A stretch of DNA of 64,000 bases from Flavobacterium anseongense (GTDB lineage: Bacteria > Bacteroidota > Bacteroidia > Flavobacteriales > Flavobacteriaceae): assembly GCF_021608185.1 (NCBI RefSeq), contig NZ_JAKIHN010000002.1, forward strand, positions 248,001-312,000, written 5' to 3'. Below the pieces are notes generated by a model. It was given only the letters and a program-made list of their open reading frames with translations, had not been told where the DNA came from and did no database searches. Numbering within the stretch: position 1 is the first letter of the stretch; each line of letters opens with the position of its first letter. This document shows positions 19,591 through 28,514 of this stretch, in pieces. The translations under genes were made by a program, and so were the position numbers.

Positions 19591-20157
19591 ATGAAAAATT
19601 TAAAAACAATTGCAATCGCATTAGTAGTAGCTTTCGGAACAACAATAGCTACAGCACAAAGTAAAAAAATCAACGTAGAGAAAAGCACCATCAACTGGAA
19701 CGCTAAAAAAGTAACCGGAGAACACTCGGGAACAGTTAATTTTCAAGATGGAACTCTAATTTTCAAAAAAGGAAAAGTGGCTGGTGGAAATTTCACAGTT
19801 GACATGACTTCTGTAAATACTACTGATTTATCAGGTGAATGGAAAGGAAAATTAGACGGACATTTAAAATCTCCAGATTTCTTTAGCACAGAAAAATTCA
19901 AAACATCGACTTTAGTATTCAAAAAAATTGCTGCAAAAGCAAACGGAGTTTATACAGTAACTGCTGATTTAACTATCAAGGGAATCACAAATCCGGTAAC
20001 TTTTGATTTGGCTGTAAAAGGAAATACAGCTTCAACATTGGTAAAAATTGACAGAACTAAATACGATATCAAATACGGTTCTAAAAGCTTCTTTGAAAGC
20101 ATTGGAGACAAAGCTATCAATGATGATTTCGACTTAACTGTAAACCTACAGTTCTAA
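19591..20157 (+). CDS. YceI-family periplasmic lipid-binding protein
   Basis: A 188-residue secreted protein with a signal peptide ending near ATAQS (about residue 23). The mature part matches the YceI lipocalin-like beta-barrel: VEKSTINWNAKKVTGEHSGTV, then LDGHLKSPDFFSTEKF, then TADLTIKGITNPVTFD. YceI proteins bind isoprenoid chains such as polyprenols or quinone tails in the periplasm. Co-transcription with a reductase under MarR control suggests a role in quinone or redox stress. A terminator follows at 20177-20217. Confidence 0.93.
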   Translation: MKNLKTIAIALVVAFGTTIATAQSKKINVEKSTINWNAKKVTGEHSGTVNFQDGTLIFKKGKVAGGNFTVDMTSVNTTDLSGEWKGKLDGHLKSPDFFSTEKFKTSTLVFKKIAAKANGVYTVTADLTIKGITNPVTFDLAVKGNTASTLVKIDRTKYDIKYGSKSFFESIGDKAINDDFDLTVNLQF

Positions 20158-20176
20158 AAAGGGAACTATTGCTATG

Positions 20177-20217
20177 AAAAACCTCGTCTCGTTTTTAGAA
20201 CGAGAGAGGTTTTTTTT
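20177..20217 (+). terminator. Rho-independent terminator after yceI
   Basis: Outer stem AAAAACCTC (20177-20185) with GAGGTTTTT (20206-20214), an inner stem TCTCGTT (20187-20193) with AACGAGA (20199-20205), one bulged base, and a T-run to 20217. Confidence 0.88.
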
Positions 20218-20225
20218 ATTTTTTG

Positions 20226-20256
20226 TTTGGAAATTAAAAACACATTCCTATATTTG
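20226..20256 (+). promoter_or_regulatory. Promoter of the trp operon
   Basis: TTTG at 20226-20229, a 19-bp spacer, then an exact TAnnTTTG element, TATATTTG, at 20249-20256. This is the canonical Bacteroidota arrangement. The leader peptide ATG begins 18 bp after the -7 element, so the transcript would have a very short 5' end before the leader. Confidence 0.8.
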
Positions 20257-20274
20257 TTAAATACAAATTCAAAA

Positions 20275-20331
20275 ATGAAAAACGTTTTAAATAATACTTG
20301 GTGGTGGAATAGTTTACGTCAGTCGTCGTGA
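20275..20331 (+). CDS. trpL: trp operon leader peptide with three consecutive Trp codons
   Basis: An 18-codon ORF reading MKNVLNNTWWWNSLRQSS, then TGA. Three consecutive TGG codons occupy 20299-20307. Trp is the rarest amino acid, so a WWW run in a tiny ORF between a trp promoter and trpE is very unlikely by chance. The ORF is too short for standard gene callers. Its role is inferred to be sensing: a ribosome starved of charged tRNA-Trp would stall on the WWW codons and change the folding of the downstream RNA. The peptide itself probably has no function. Confidence 0.88.
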   Translation: MKNVLNNTWWWNSLRQSS

Positions 20332-20400
20332 AGTAGTCCGTTATTGGTATCATTTATCCAAATAATATAAAAGACTTGTCATTCACGACAGGTCTTTTTT
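20305..20400 (+). promoter_or_regulatory. Ribosome-mediated transcription attenuator of the trp operon
   Basis: Three alternative RNA structures are visible. Segment 1 (20305-20318) can pair with segment 2 (20327-20340), with two mismatches; segment 1 starts at the third Trp codon. Segment 2 also contains GTCGTGAA (20325-20332), which pairs perfectly with TTCACGAC (20382-20389). That pairing would consume the loop and 3' arm of the terminator. The terminator itself is AAGACTTGTC (20371-20380) with GACAGGTCTT (20387-20396), one G-U pair, followed by a T-run to 20400. Stalling at Trp codons would free segment 2, form the antiterminator and allow transcription of trpE. Confidence 0.85.
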
Positions 20401-20419
20401 CATTTAAACAACTTTGAAC

Positions 20420-21814
20420 ATGCAACAGTTTAAATTACATACACAGCACAAACAAATCCTCGCCGACACGATTACGCCGGTAAGCATTTATCTCAAAATT
20501 CGGGATAAGTTTCCGAATAGCATTTTGTTAGAAAGTAGCGATTATCATACTGCCGACAATAGTTTCTCCTATATCTGCTGCAATCCTATCGCTTCGATAA
20601 AAATCGAAAATAATAGCATTGTGAGTTCTTTTCCTGATGGAACTTCAGATAAAATTGCCATTTCCACTTCCGTGAATGTGCCGAAGATTATTGAAGAATT
20701 CGCTTCTAAATTCCAACCCGAAAAGAATAACTTCAAGTTCATCAACAATGGCTTGTTTGGTTATATCAACTACGATGCGGTGCAATATTTCGAAAAAATA
20801 AGTATTCAAAAAAGAACCGATGATTTGGCGATTCCCGATTTGTATTATGCGGTTTACCAAAACATTATTGCTATTAATCATTTCAAAAACGAAGCGTATA
20901 TCTTTTGCCACAGCATTGATAACAGCAATAACATCAAGGAAATTGAACAACTATTGCAAACCAAAACCTTTGCGAGTTACCGTTTTACCAAAGAAGGAAA
21001 TTCGGTTTCCAATTTAACTGATGCCGAATTTAAATCGAATGTGGCTTTAGCCAAAAAACACTGTCATCGTGGCGATGTGTTTCAGTTGGTTTTGTCACGT
21101 CGATTTTCACAGGCTTTTAAAGGTGATGAATTTAATGTTTACAGAGCTTTGCGAAATATTAATCCTTCACCCTATTTGTTCTTTTTTGATTATGGAAATT
21201 TCAAGATTTTTGGGTCTTCGCCCGAAGCACAACTCGTAATTTCAAATAAGCATGCCGAAATTCATCCAATCGCCGGAACTTTTAAACGTACAGGAAACGA
21301 TGAACAGGATGCCGAATTAGCTAAAAAATTATCCGAAGACGCCAAAGAAAACAGCGAACATGTTATGTTAGTTGATTTGGCCAGAAATGATTTAAGCAGA
21401 AATTGCACTGAGGTAAAAGTCGAAAAATACAAAGAAGTCCAATTCTTTTCTCATGTCATTCATTTGGTTTCCAAAGTCACCGGAAAACTAACCGGAAGTT
21501 CGATGAAGTTAGTTGCTAATACTTTTCCCGCGGGAACCTTAAGCGGCGCACCAAAACACAAAGCAATGCAATTGATAGAAGAAATCGAAAACACAAACCG
21601 AACATTTTATGGTGGTGCCATTGGTTTCATGGATTTTGAAGGCAATTTTAATCACGCGATTATGATTCGAACTTTCCTTTCCAAAAATCATCAACTGCAT
21701 TATCAGGCTGGCGCCGGAATCGTAGAAAGTTCCTCAGAAGAAAACGAAATGCTGGAAGTTTACAATAAATTAGGAGCTCTCAACAAAGCACTCGAATTAG
21801 CAGAAACAATATAG
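20420..21814 (+). CDS. trpE: Anthranilate synthase component I
   Basis: The chorismate-using subunit; with TrpG-supplied ammonia it makes anthranilate, the first step of tryptophan synthesis. The 464-residue protein has the chorismate-binding C-terminal half: QLVLSRRFSQAF, SPSPYLFFFDYGN-like, GSSPEAQLVI, PIAGTFKRTG, ENSEHVMLVDLARND and FPAGTLSGAPKHKAMQLIEE, GGAIGF. The ATG at 20420 is chosen over a TTG six bases earlier. It begins 19 bp after the attenuator T-run and is the first structural gene of trpEGDCFBA. Feedback control by tryptophan is usual for the family. Confidence 0.96.
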   Translation: MQQFKLHTQHKQILADTITPVSIYLKIRDKFPNSILLESSDYHTADNSFSYICCNPIASIKIENNSIVSSFPDGTSDKIAISTSVNVPKIIEEFASKFQPEKNNFKFINNGLFGYINYDAVQYFEKISIQKRTDDLAIPDLYYAVYQNIIAINHFKNEAYIFCHSIDNSNNIKEIEQLLQTKTFASYRFTKEGNSVSNLTDAEFKSNVALAKKHCHRGDVFQLVLSRRFSQAFKGDEFNVYRALRNINPSPYLFFFDYGNFKIFGSSPEAQLVISNKHAEIHPIAGTFKRTGNDEQDAELAKKLSEDAKENSEHVMLVDLARNDLSRNCTEVKVEKYKEVQFFSHVIHLVSKVTGKLTGSSMKLVANTFPAGTLSGAPKHKAMQLIEEIENTNRTFYGGAIGFMDFEGNFNHAIMIRTFLSKNHQLHYQAGAGIVESSSEENEMLEVYNKLGALNKALELAETI

Positions 21815-21816
21815 TT

Positions 21817-22386
21817 ATGAAGAAGATAGCAGTCATCGACAATTACGATAGTTTTACATACAATCTCGTTCATTATCTGGAAGATTTGAATACAAAAGTC
21901 ACAGTATTCAGAAACGACGAATTTGACTTGGAAGAATTACAATCTTTCGACAAGATTCTCCTTTCGCCTGGTCCGGGAATTCCGGATGAAGCTGGTTTGC
22001 TAAAAGCTGTGATTTCAAAATATGCCGAAAGCAAAAGCATACTTGGTGTTTGTTTGGGTCAACAAGCCATCGGAGAAGTCTTTGGCGGAAGCCTTATAAA
22101 CCTTGATAAAGTATATCACGGTGTTGCTACAAAAGTGACGCAATCTGTTATAGACGAAACGCTTTTTAATGGTTTGCCAAATGATTTTGAAGTCGGACGT
22201 TACCACTCCTGGGTGGTTGCCAATGCTGATTTCCCTGCTGTTTTGGAAATCACTTCAACAGATGAAAACGGACAAATCATGTCATTACGCCACAAAACAT
22301 TAGACGTAAAAGGTGTGCAATTCCATCCTGAAAGTGTTCTGACGCCTTTTGGCAAACAAATTTTAGAAAATTGGGTAAACTCATGA
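21817..22386 (+). CDS. trpG: Anthranilate synthase component II (glutamine amidotransferase)
   Basis: Releases ammonia from glutamine for TrpE. The 189-residue class I amidotransferase has IDNYDSFTYNL at the N-terminus, LSPGPGIP (49-56), the nucleophile loop GVCLGQQA with Cys79, and the His-Glu pair in VQFHPES near the end. It follows trpE by 2 bp and overlaps trpD by an ATGA, so translation is coupled. No fused TrpD or TrpE domain is present. Confidence 0.96.
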   Translation: MKKIAVIDNYDSFTYNLVHYLEDLNTKVTVFRNDEFDLEELQSFDKILLSPGPGIPDEAGLLKAVISKYAESKSILGVCLGQQAIGEVFGGSLINLDKVYHGVATKVTQSVIDETLFNGLPNDFEVGRYHSWVVANADFPAVLEITSTDENGQIMSLRHKTLDVKGVQFHPESVLTPFGKQILENWVNS

Positions 22387-23381
22387 AAACAATTTTAAAC
22401 CGATTAATAAATCACGAAACGCTTTCAAAAGCAGAAGCCAAAGAAGTCTTAGTTAACATTTCCTCGGGACAATACAATCCGAGTCAGATTGCTTCGTTTT
22501 TGACAGTCTATATGATGCGAAACATTACCATTGAAGAACTTTCCGGCTTTCGCGAAGCACTTTTAGAGCTTTGCATTCCCGTTGACTTTTCAGCCTACAA
22601 TACCATCGATTTATGCGGAACCGGTGGCGATGGAAAAGATACGTTCAACATCTCAACCTTGGCTTCCTTTGTTGTTGCCGGAAGCGGAATTCACGTTGCC
22701 AAGCATGGAAACTATGGAGTTTCTTCCATTTCAGGTTCGAGTAATGTGATGGAAACTTTGGGCGTAAAATTCAGCAATGAAAAAGATTTCTTAGCCAAAT
22801 GTATTGACCAAGCGAATATTGCCATTCTTCACGCACCTTTGTTTCATCCGGCAATGAAGAACGTTGGTCCGATTCGAAAAGAACTTGGCGTTAAAACGTT
22901 CTTTAATATGCTTGGACCTATGGTAAATCCATCCTTTCCAAAGAACCAATTGGTAGGTGTTTTTAGTTTGGAATTGGCTCGTATGTATGCATATCTGTAT
23001 CAAAATACGAATGTAAATTATACGATTCTTCACGCTTTGGATGGTTATGACGAAATTTCATTAACTGCCGATGCCAAGATGATTACCAAAAACTCCGAAA
23101 GCATTGTCAATGCTGATGATTATCAATTGTCCAAACTATATTTTGAAGAAATAAAAGGCGGTGAAACCATTGAAGAATCAGCTAATATTTTCATGAATAT
23201 TATTTCCGGAAAAGGAACTGAAGCCCAACAAAATGTGGTTTGTGCCAATGCTGCGTTAGCGATTGCAACAGTTGAGAATTCATCTATAATTAATGCATTT
23301 GCGAAAGCTAAAGAAAGTTTACAATCCGGAAAAGCCTTAGAGAAACTACAAAAACTGCAACAAATCAGTCAAAACTCATGA
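22383..23381 (+). CDS. trpD: Anthranilate phosphoribosyltransferase
   Basis: Joins anthranilate to PRPP. The 332-residue product has the PRPP/anthranilate-binding DLCGTGGDGKDTFNISTLASF, KHGNYGVSSISGSSNVME and NVGPIRKELGVKTFFNMLGPMVNP segments. The start is the ATG at 22383, overlapping the trpG stop by ATGA; a TTG 12 bases upstream is less likely. Its stop overlaps the trpC start in the same way. Confidence 0.96.
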   Translation: MKTILNRLINHETLSKAEAKEVLVNISSGQYNPSQIASFLTVYMMRNITIEELSGFREALLELCIPVDFSAYNTIDLCGTGGDGKDTFNISTLASFVVAGSGIHVAKHGNYGVSSISGSSNVMETLGVKFSNEKDFLAKCIDQANIAILHAPLFHPAMKNVGPIRKELGVKTFFNMLGPMVNPSFPKNQLVGVFSLELARMYAYLYQNTNVNYTILHALDGYDEISLTADAKMITKNSESIVNADDYQLSKLYFEEIKGGETIEESANIFMNIISGKGTEAQQNVVCANAALAIATVENSSIINAFAKAKESLQSGKALEKLQKLQQISQNS

Positions 23382-24163
23382 GTATTTTAGATCAAATAAT
23401 CGCCAGTAAAAAGAAAGAAATAGCTTTAAAGAAGGCCGTGGTTTCGGTTGCGCAATTGGAAAACGCTGATTTGTTCAACAAAAAAACGAACTCTTTGAGC
23501 AAGTCGATTGTCAATTCGCCATTCGGAATTATAGCCGAACACAAACGCCGGTCGCCTTCAAAAGCTACAATTAATAGCAGTTTTTCAGTTGAAGAAATCG
23601 TGAAAGGTTATGAAAACGGAGGCGCTTCCGGGATATCTGTTTTAACCGATATGCAGTATTTTGGAGGTTCGTTGGAAGATTTGCTTTTAGCACGAGCTGC
23701 TGTTCAAATTCCGTTATTGCGAAAAGAATTCATTGTAGATGAATATCAGTTATTGGAAGCCAAAGCCTTTGGTGCTGATGCTATACTGCTGATTGCAGCC
23801 GTTTTATCCAAAAATGAAATCAAACAACTTTCAGAGTTTGCGCATTCATTGGCTTTAGAAGTTTTATTGGAAGTGCATAATCGTGAAGAATTAGATAAAA
23901 GCATCATGCCAAGTCTTGATTTGATTGGCGTGAACAACCGAAACCTGAAAACCTTTGAAGTGAGTTTGCAGAACAGCATCGATTTATCAAACCATATTCC
24001 GAACAACTTTGTAAAAATTTCCGAAAGTGGAATAACCACAACTGATGACATAAAATTACTGAGAAGCTACGGGTTTGAAGGCTTTCTGATTGGTGAAAAC
24101 TTTATGAAAACCGACAATCCAGGGAAAAGTCTGGAGCAATTTATCAATCAACTAAAAGGATAA
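23378..24163 (+). CDS. trpC: Indole-3-glycerol phosphate synthase
   Basis: Ring closure and decarboxylation of carboxyphenylamino-deoxyribulose phosphate. The 261-residue TIM-barrel shows IIAEHKRRSPSKATIN, with the catalytic Lys-rich loop, GASGISVLTDMQYFGGS, LRKEFIVDEYQ, IGVNNRNLKTFE and SESGITTTDD. It is a separate gene, not fused to trpF. Overlaps: ATGA with trpD, and one base (TAATG) with trpF. Confidence 0.96.
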   Translation: MSILDQIIASKKKEIALKKAVVSVAQLENADLFNKKTNSLSKSIVNSPFGIIAEHKRRSPSKATINSSFSVEEIVKGYENGGASGISVLTDMQYFGGSLEDLLLARAAVQIPLLRKEFIVDEYQLLEAKAFGADAILLIAAVLSKNEIKQLSEFAHSLALEVLLEVHNREELDKSIMPSLDLIGVNNRNLKTFEVSLQNSIDLSNHIPNNFVKISESGITTTDDIKLLRSYGFEGFLIGENFMKTDNPGKSLEQFINQLKG

Positions 24164-24789
24164 TGGCAATCAAAATCAAAATATGTGGTATGAAATTCAC
24201 TGAAAACATAAGTGAAATTGTTGAGTTGCAGCCTGATTATTTGGGTTTCATCTTCTATGAAAAGTCTCCGCGTAATTTTGAAAATACAATTCCAAACATT
24301 GATAAATCCATTCAAAAAGTGGGCGTTTTTGTCAATGCATCGTTTGAAATAATTCAGGAAAAAGTAAAACAACATGAATTAGATTTGGTTCAATTACATG
24401 GAGATGAAAGTCCCGAATTTTGTCATCTGTTACTACAAAATAAATTTAAAGTAATCAAAGCATTTAGTATTGATAACCAATTTAATTTTAATACTTTAAA
24501 CAATTATACTAATTATTGCGATCACTTTCTTTTTGACACTAAAGGAACAAATTACGGCGGCAATGGAATTACTTTCGATTGGTCAGTTTTAGAAAACTAT
24601 CATTTGGATAAGCCTTATTTTTTAAGTGGTGGAATTGGAGCAGAAAATATCGAAGAAGTAAAATCATTTCTATCAAAAGACTATTCCAAAAACTGTATCG
24701 CAATCGACTGTAACAGTAAACTAGAACTATCACCAGGATTAAAATCAACAGAAAAAACAAACCAGCTTATAAACGCTTTTAAAGAATAA
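24163..24789 (+). CDS. trpF: Phosphoribosylanthranilate isomerase
   Basis: Amadori rearrangement of phosphoribosylanthranilate. The 208-residue TIM-barrel shows the catalytic Cys in IKICGMKFTENI near the start, YLGFIFYEKSPR, VGVFVN and LVQLHGDESPEFC, then FDTKGTNYGGNG and FLSGGIGAENI. It is part of the coupled trp operon with a 1-base overlap to trpC. Confidence 0.95.
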   Translation: MAIKIKICGMKFTENISEIVELQPDYLGFIFYEKSPRNFENTIPNIDKSIQKVGVFVNASFEIIQEKVKQHELDLVQLHGDESPEFCHLLLQNKFKVIKAFSIDNQFNFNTLNNYTNYCDHFLFDTKGTNYGGNGITFDWSVLENYHLDKPYFLSGGIGAENIEEVKSFLSKDYSKNCIAIDCNSKLELSPGLKSTEKTNQLINAFKE

Positions 24790-24792
24790 ACT

Positions 24793-25980
24793 ATGAAAAC
24801 GAGTTACAATGTAAACGAAAAAGGATTTTACGGCGAGTTTGGTGGTGCATTCATTCCGGAAATGCTATATCCGAATGTAGAGGAATTACGTCAACAGTAT
24901 TTATCCGCAACAGCCGAACCTTCATTTCAGGAAGAATTTCATTCGCTTTTAAAAGAATATGTAGGCAGACCAACGCCATTGTACTTTGCCAAGCGATTGT
25001 CGGAACAGTTCAATACCAAAATTTATTTAAAGCGCGAAGACTTGTGTCATACCGGCGCACATAAAATCAATAATACCATTGGACAAATTTTGTTAGCCAA
25101 AAAACTGGGGAAAACCAGAATAATAGCCGAAACCGGCGCAGGGCAACACGGCGTGGCAACTGCGACAGTTTGTGCGCTTATGGGTTTGCAATGCATTGTA
25201 TACATGGGAGAAATTGATATTGAACGCCAAGCTCCAAATGTAGCCCGAATGAAAATGCTTGGAGCTGAAGTGCGTCCGGCAACTTCTGGATCTAAAACTT
25301 TAAAAGACGCAACGAATGAAGCAATTCGCGATTGGATTAACAATCCAGTTGATACTTTTTATATCATTGGTTCTGTAGTTGGACCTCATCCGTATCCAGA
25401 TATGGTGGCGCGGTTTCAGAGTGTGATTTCAGAGGAAATTCAGAAACAGCTTTTAGAACACGAAAATAGAGAAAACCCGGATTATGTAATTGCGTGTGTT
25501 GGTGGTGGAAGCAATGCAGCCGGAGCTTTCTATCATTTTTTAGATAATGAAAACGTAAAACTAATCGCTGTAGAAGCAGCCGGAAAAGGTGTTGATTCCG
25601 GAGAAAGCGCTGCAACTTCTATTCTTGGAAAGATCGGCGTTATTCATGGAAGCAAGACGCTTTTGATGCAAACCAAAGATGGACAAATCACTGAACCCTA
25701 CTCTATTTCGGCAGGTTTGGATTATCCCGGTGTTGGACCAATGCATTCGCATTTGTTTGAAACCAAAAGAGCCGAATTTATTGCTATTACTGACGATGAT
25801 GCGATGAAAGCCGGAATAGCATTAGCCAAAACCGAAGGTATTATTCCGGCGATTGAAAGCTCACATGCTTTGGCAGTTTTACATCAAAAGAAATTCAAGC
25901 CCGAAGATGTTGTTGTGATTAATTTGTCTGGTCGTGGCGATAAGGATCTGAATACGTATATCAACTATTTTAACTTATAA
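24793..25980 (+). CDS. trpB: Tryptophan synthase beta subunit
   Basis: PLP-dependent condensation of indole with serine. The 395-residue protein has [10 protein letters not shown] at the start, [15 protein letters not shown] with the PLP Lys, [15 protein letters not shown], and the phosphate-binding [16 protein letters not shown] 1:1 partner with TrpA in an indole-channelling complex. It follows trpF by 3 bp and precedes trpA by 2 bp. Confidence 0.97.
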   Translation: MKTSYNVNEKGFYGEFGGAFIPEMLYPNVEELRQQYLSATAEPSFQEEFHSLLKEYVGRPTPLYFAKRLSEQFNTKIYLKREDLCHTGAHKINNTIGQILLAKKLGKTRIIAETGAGQHGVATATVCALMGLQCIVYMGEIDIERQAPNVARMKMLGAEVRPATSGSKTLKDATNEAIRDWINNPVDTFYIIGSVVGPHPYPDMVARFQSVISEEIQKQLLEHENRENPDYVIACVGGGSNAAGAFYHFLDNENVKLIAVEAAGKGVDSGESAATSILGKIGVIHGSKTLLMQTKDGQITEPYSISAGLDYPGVGPMHSHLFETKRAEFIAITDDDAMKAGIALAKTEGIIPAIESSHALAVLHQKKFKPEDVVVINLSGRGDKDLNTYINYFNL

Positions 25981-25982
25981 AA

Positions 25983-26744
25983 ATGAATAGAATTCAAAAC
26001 AAATTATCAGAGAATAAAAAAATACTATCTATTTATTTTTCAGCAGGTTTTCCTAATTTAAACGACACTAAAAGTTTAATTGAAAACTTAGCCAAAAATA
26101 ATGTTGATATGATTGAAATCGGTTTGCCGTTTAGCGACCCTTTAGCCGACGGACCAACCATACAAGCCAGCTCTACACAAGCTTTAAAAAATGGAATGAC
26201 AACCGAAATTTTGTTTGAACAAATCAAAGACATTCGGGAAACCGTAGAAATTCCGTTAATCATCATGGGGTATTTCAATCCGATTTTACAATTTGGAATT
26301 GAAAACTTTCTGAAAAAATGTCGCGAAATTGGCATTGACGGCTTAATAATTCCGGATTTACCATTAGAAATATACCTTTCAGAACACAAACAGCTCTTTG
26401 AAGATTATGGCATTGCAATGATTTTCCTGATTACGCCTCAAACATCAGAAGAACGCATCCGTTTGATTGATGAGAATTCGAATGCATTTATTTATATGGT
26501 TAGCAGTTCTAGTGTAACGGGAAGCAGAGATAGTTTTGACGACAATCAATTGGCATATTTTGAAAGAATCGCGTCCATGAATTTAAAAAATCCACAAATA
26601 GTTGGATTCGGAATTAGCAACAAAACTACTTTTCAACAAGCTGTAAAACATCAAAAAGGAGCTATTATTGGCAGTAGTTTTATTCAATTTATTGCTAACA
26701 ATCCAATAGTAAACATTTCTGTATTCATCCAAAATTTGCTTTAG
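25983..26744 (+). CDS. trpA: Tryptophan synthase alpha subunit
   Basis: Cleaves indole-3-glycerol phosphate to indole and glyceraldehyde-3-phosphate. The 253-residue TIM-barrel shows IEIGLPFSDPLADGPTIQ with the catalytic Glu and Asp, GYFNPILQFG, DGLIIPDLPLE, and the phosphate-binding VGFGISNKTTF and GAIIGSSFIQ. It is the last gene of the operon. No strong terminator is visible in the AT-rich DNA that follows. Confidence 0.96.
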   Translation: MNRIQNKLSENKKILSIYFSAGFPNLNDTKSLIENLAKNNVDMIEIGLPFSDPLADGPTIQASSTQALKNGMTTEILFEQIKDIRETVEIPLIIMGYFNPILQFGIENFLKKCREIGIDGLIIPDLPLEIYLSEHKQLFEDYGIAMIFLITPQTSEERIRLIDENSNAFIYMVSSSSVTGSRDSFDDNQLAYFERIASMNLKNPQIVGFGISNKTTFQQAVKHQKGAIIGSSFIQFIANNPIVNISVFIQNLL

Positions 26745-27115
26745 ATAATTTTACATATAGTATTGATAATTAATTTTATAAATATTTACTATAGTATTTA
26801 TCTATGGCGATAGTTTTGTGATTTTATATTAAAAAGCAGTACTAAAGTTAAAACTTTGGCGCTACTTTAGATTTTGGTATTACCAAACAAAGTTCTGTAT
26901 TGTCATATGGCATTTTTCTTTACTGTATAATTGTAATTTCTATTTAGCATTCGGTTTTTACTGATGGCAAAAAAAAGGAAAAAGCAAAGTTGATTTGAGT
27001 GAAGCTATTTACTAATTAACTATTTTTCAAGTTATTAACAATTTATAGATTTTCTAAAAACAATTCCTTAAATTTGGTTTAGCTGTTAAACATCAACCTT
27101 TTAAATCAAAGTATC
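26745..27115. other. 371-bp AT-rich stretch without a recognised gene
   Basis: No plausible protein gene or RNA gene is visible. A weak inverted repeat CTAAAGT / ACTTTAG lies near 26843-26871. A TAnnTTTG-like element, TAAATTTG, at 27069-27076 could be the -7 element for the following small gene; no good -33 partner was seen. The only ATG ORFs are under 15 codons. Confidence 0.6.
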
Positions 27116-27466
27116 ATGGGACTTTTTGGTAAGAATCAAAAGAAAATCATCGAAGAGCTTCACAAGAAAAGTGAAGACCATTGCAAGGAAATCAGCAAGG
27201 AAATCGACGAGTTGTTAGACGATTTGAAAACTGATTATGATGAGAATCGTGAAGTCGTTAAAGAGTTCACTTCATTTGTGGATGAATTAAAAACAAAACT
27301 CAGCCCGGAAGATGCCAATAGATTAATAGACTTTTCATCAAGATTGACTAAAATAAAGCGTTGTGCTAAGAAAGGTGTAGAAGCTATGAGAGAATTGGCG
27401 AGAGACCAACGCAAAGTAACCCGAGAAACCCACATGGAATATGAAGAGTATTTCTATTTGAAATAA
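27116..27466 (+). CDS. Small coiled-coil-like protein of unknown function
   Basis: A 116-residue, highly charged protein rich in Lys and Glu. It is predicted by eye to be almost entirely helical with heptad-like spacing (IIEELHKK, EISKEIDELLDDLK, VKEFTSFVDELKTKL). There is no signal peptide or membrane segment. It ends in the arms of a bidirectional terminator shared with yaaA, so it is a single-gene transcript. I do not recognise the family. Confidence 0.7.
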   Translation: MGLFGKNQKKIIEELHKKSEDHCKEISKEIDELLDDLKTDYDENREVVKEFTSFVDELKTKLSPEDANRLIDFSSRLTKIKRCAKKGVEAMRELARDQRKVTRETHMEYEEYFYLK

Positions 27467-27496
27467 AAAAAAGCCTCAATAAATTGAGGCTTTTTT
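27467..27496. terminator. Bidirectional terminator between the coiled-coil gene and yaaA
   Basis: Stem AAAAAAGCCTCAA (27467-27479) with TTGAGGCTTTTTT (27484-27496), 4-nt loop TAAA, A-run and T-run on the two sides. Serves both convergent genes. Confidence 0.92.
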
Positions 27497-28255
27497 TTAT
27501 CTGGTAAACACTAAGGTATTCCCTGTACTCAAATTCGCATCAAAAGCATAGCCTTCATAATTAAATCCTTTTAGGTCGTCGATAGTTTCTGCATTGGTAT
27601 CAATGATATAACGCACCATCATGCCTCTCGCCTTTTTGGCAAAAAAACTAATCATCTTCAGTTGTCCGTCTTTGTAATCTTTAAACTCCGGTGTGATTAC
27701 AGGAACTTTCAATGCCTTCGCATCAACAGCACTAAAATATTCATTACTTGCTAAGTTGATAAACAGTTCTCCTTTTTTCAATTCGCTGTTTAGTTCTTTG
27801 GTAATGGTCTTTTTCCAAAACTCATACAAATTTTTATTTTTTCCGATAGGCAGTGAAGTACCCATTTCCAATCGATATGCCTGTATCAAATCTAATGGTT
27901 TTAGTAATCCATACAAACCCGACAGAATTCGGAGTTTATCCTGCAGCACTTCTAATTTATCCAATGGTAAGCTATAGGCATCTAAACCCAAATAAACATC
28001 GCCATCAAAAGCATAAACCGCTTGGCGTGCGTTTTCCGTTGTAAAAGGCGTATTCCAATCCTGATTGCGTTGCCAATTCAGTTCCGCCAGTTTTTCAGAA
28101 ATATCCATAAGTTGGGATAGCGCTTTTGGCTTTTTCTTTTTTAAGGTTCTTTGAATGGTAGTGGCTTGCTTTAAAAACTGTGGTTCCGAAAAAGTAGTTG
28201 TAGGCAATTCTTTTTCAAAATTCAACGATTTGGCAGGCGATATGACGATTTTCAT
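27497..28255 (-). CDS. yaaA: Peroxide-stress protein YaaA (DUF328)
   Basis: A 252-residue cytoplasmic protein of the YaaA family, which lowers free iron under peroxide stress in E. coli and binds DNA with unusual structures. The N-terminus MKIVISPAKSLNFE is diagnostic, and the YLGLDAYSL, LYGLLKPLDLIQAYRLEMGT and NLASNEYFSAV segments follow the family order. The ATG at 28255 is used; an in-frame start at 28291 would add a 12-residue leader without family support. Confidence 0.93.
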   Translation of the reverse strand: MKIVISPAKSLNFEKELPTTTFSEPQFLKQATTIQRTLKKKKPKALSQLMDISEKLAELNWQRNQDWNTPFTTENARQAVYAFDGDVYLGLDAYSLPLDKLEVLQDKLRILSGLYGLLKPLDLIQAYRLEMGTSLPIGKNKNLYEFWKKTITKELNSELKKGELFINLASNEYFSAVDAKALKVPVITPEFKDYKDGQLKMISFFAKKARGMMVRYIIDTNAETIDDLKGFNYEGYAFDANLSTGNTLVFTR

Positions 28256-28314
28256 TTGATGAATATTAGATTTCCAAAAATACAAATTCAATATTGAAAA
28301 CCATATACGCTGAA

Positions 28315-28398
28315 ATGAATTATTCCGATGAACCTATTGGCAAATCTTATAAGCATTCTGCAAAATTTTATAACGACCAAACTCAAACGACATTCTAA
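28315..28398 (+). CDS. Possible 27-residue small ORF
   Basis: An ATG ORF of 27 codons, polar and Lys/Tyr/Thr-rich, in the 259-bp gap between yaaA and the next lipoprotein. It has neither a recognised homologue nor a clear promoter. An exact TAnnTTTG element, TAATTTTG, lies at its 3' end (28396-28403) and more likely serves the downstream lipoprotein. It could be a degraded gene or chance. Confidence 0.2.
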   Translation: MNYSDEPIGKSYKHSAKFYNDQTQTTF

Positions 28399-28514
28399 TT
28401 TTGTATAGATTAAATCTTTAATACTTGCTAAACTTAAATCTCATGAAATCGAAGATTATTACATCAGTTCGCCTTTCAGGCTCGGGTCACGAATACCAAC
28501 AAAGATATTTAAGA

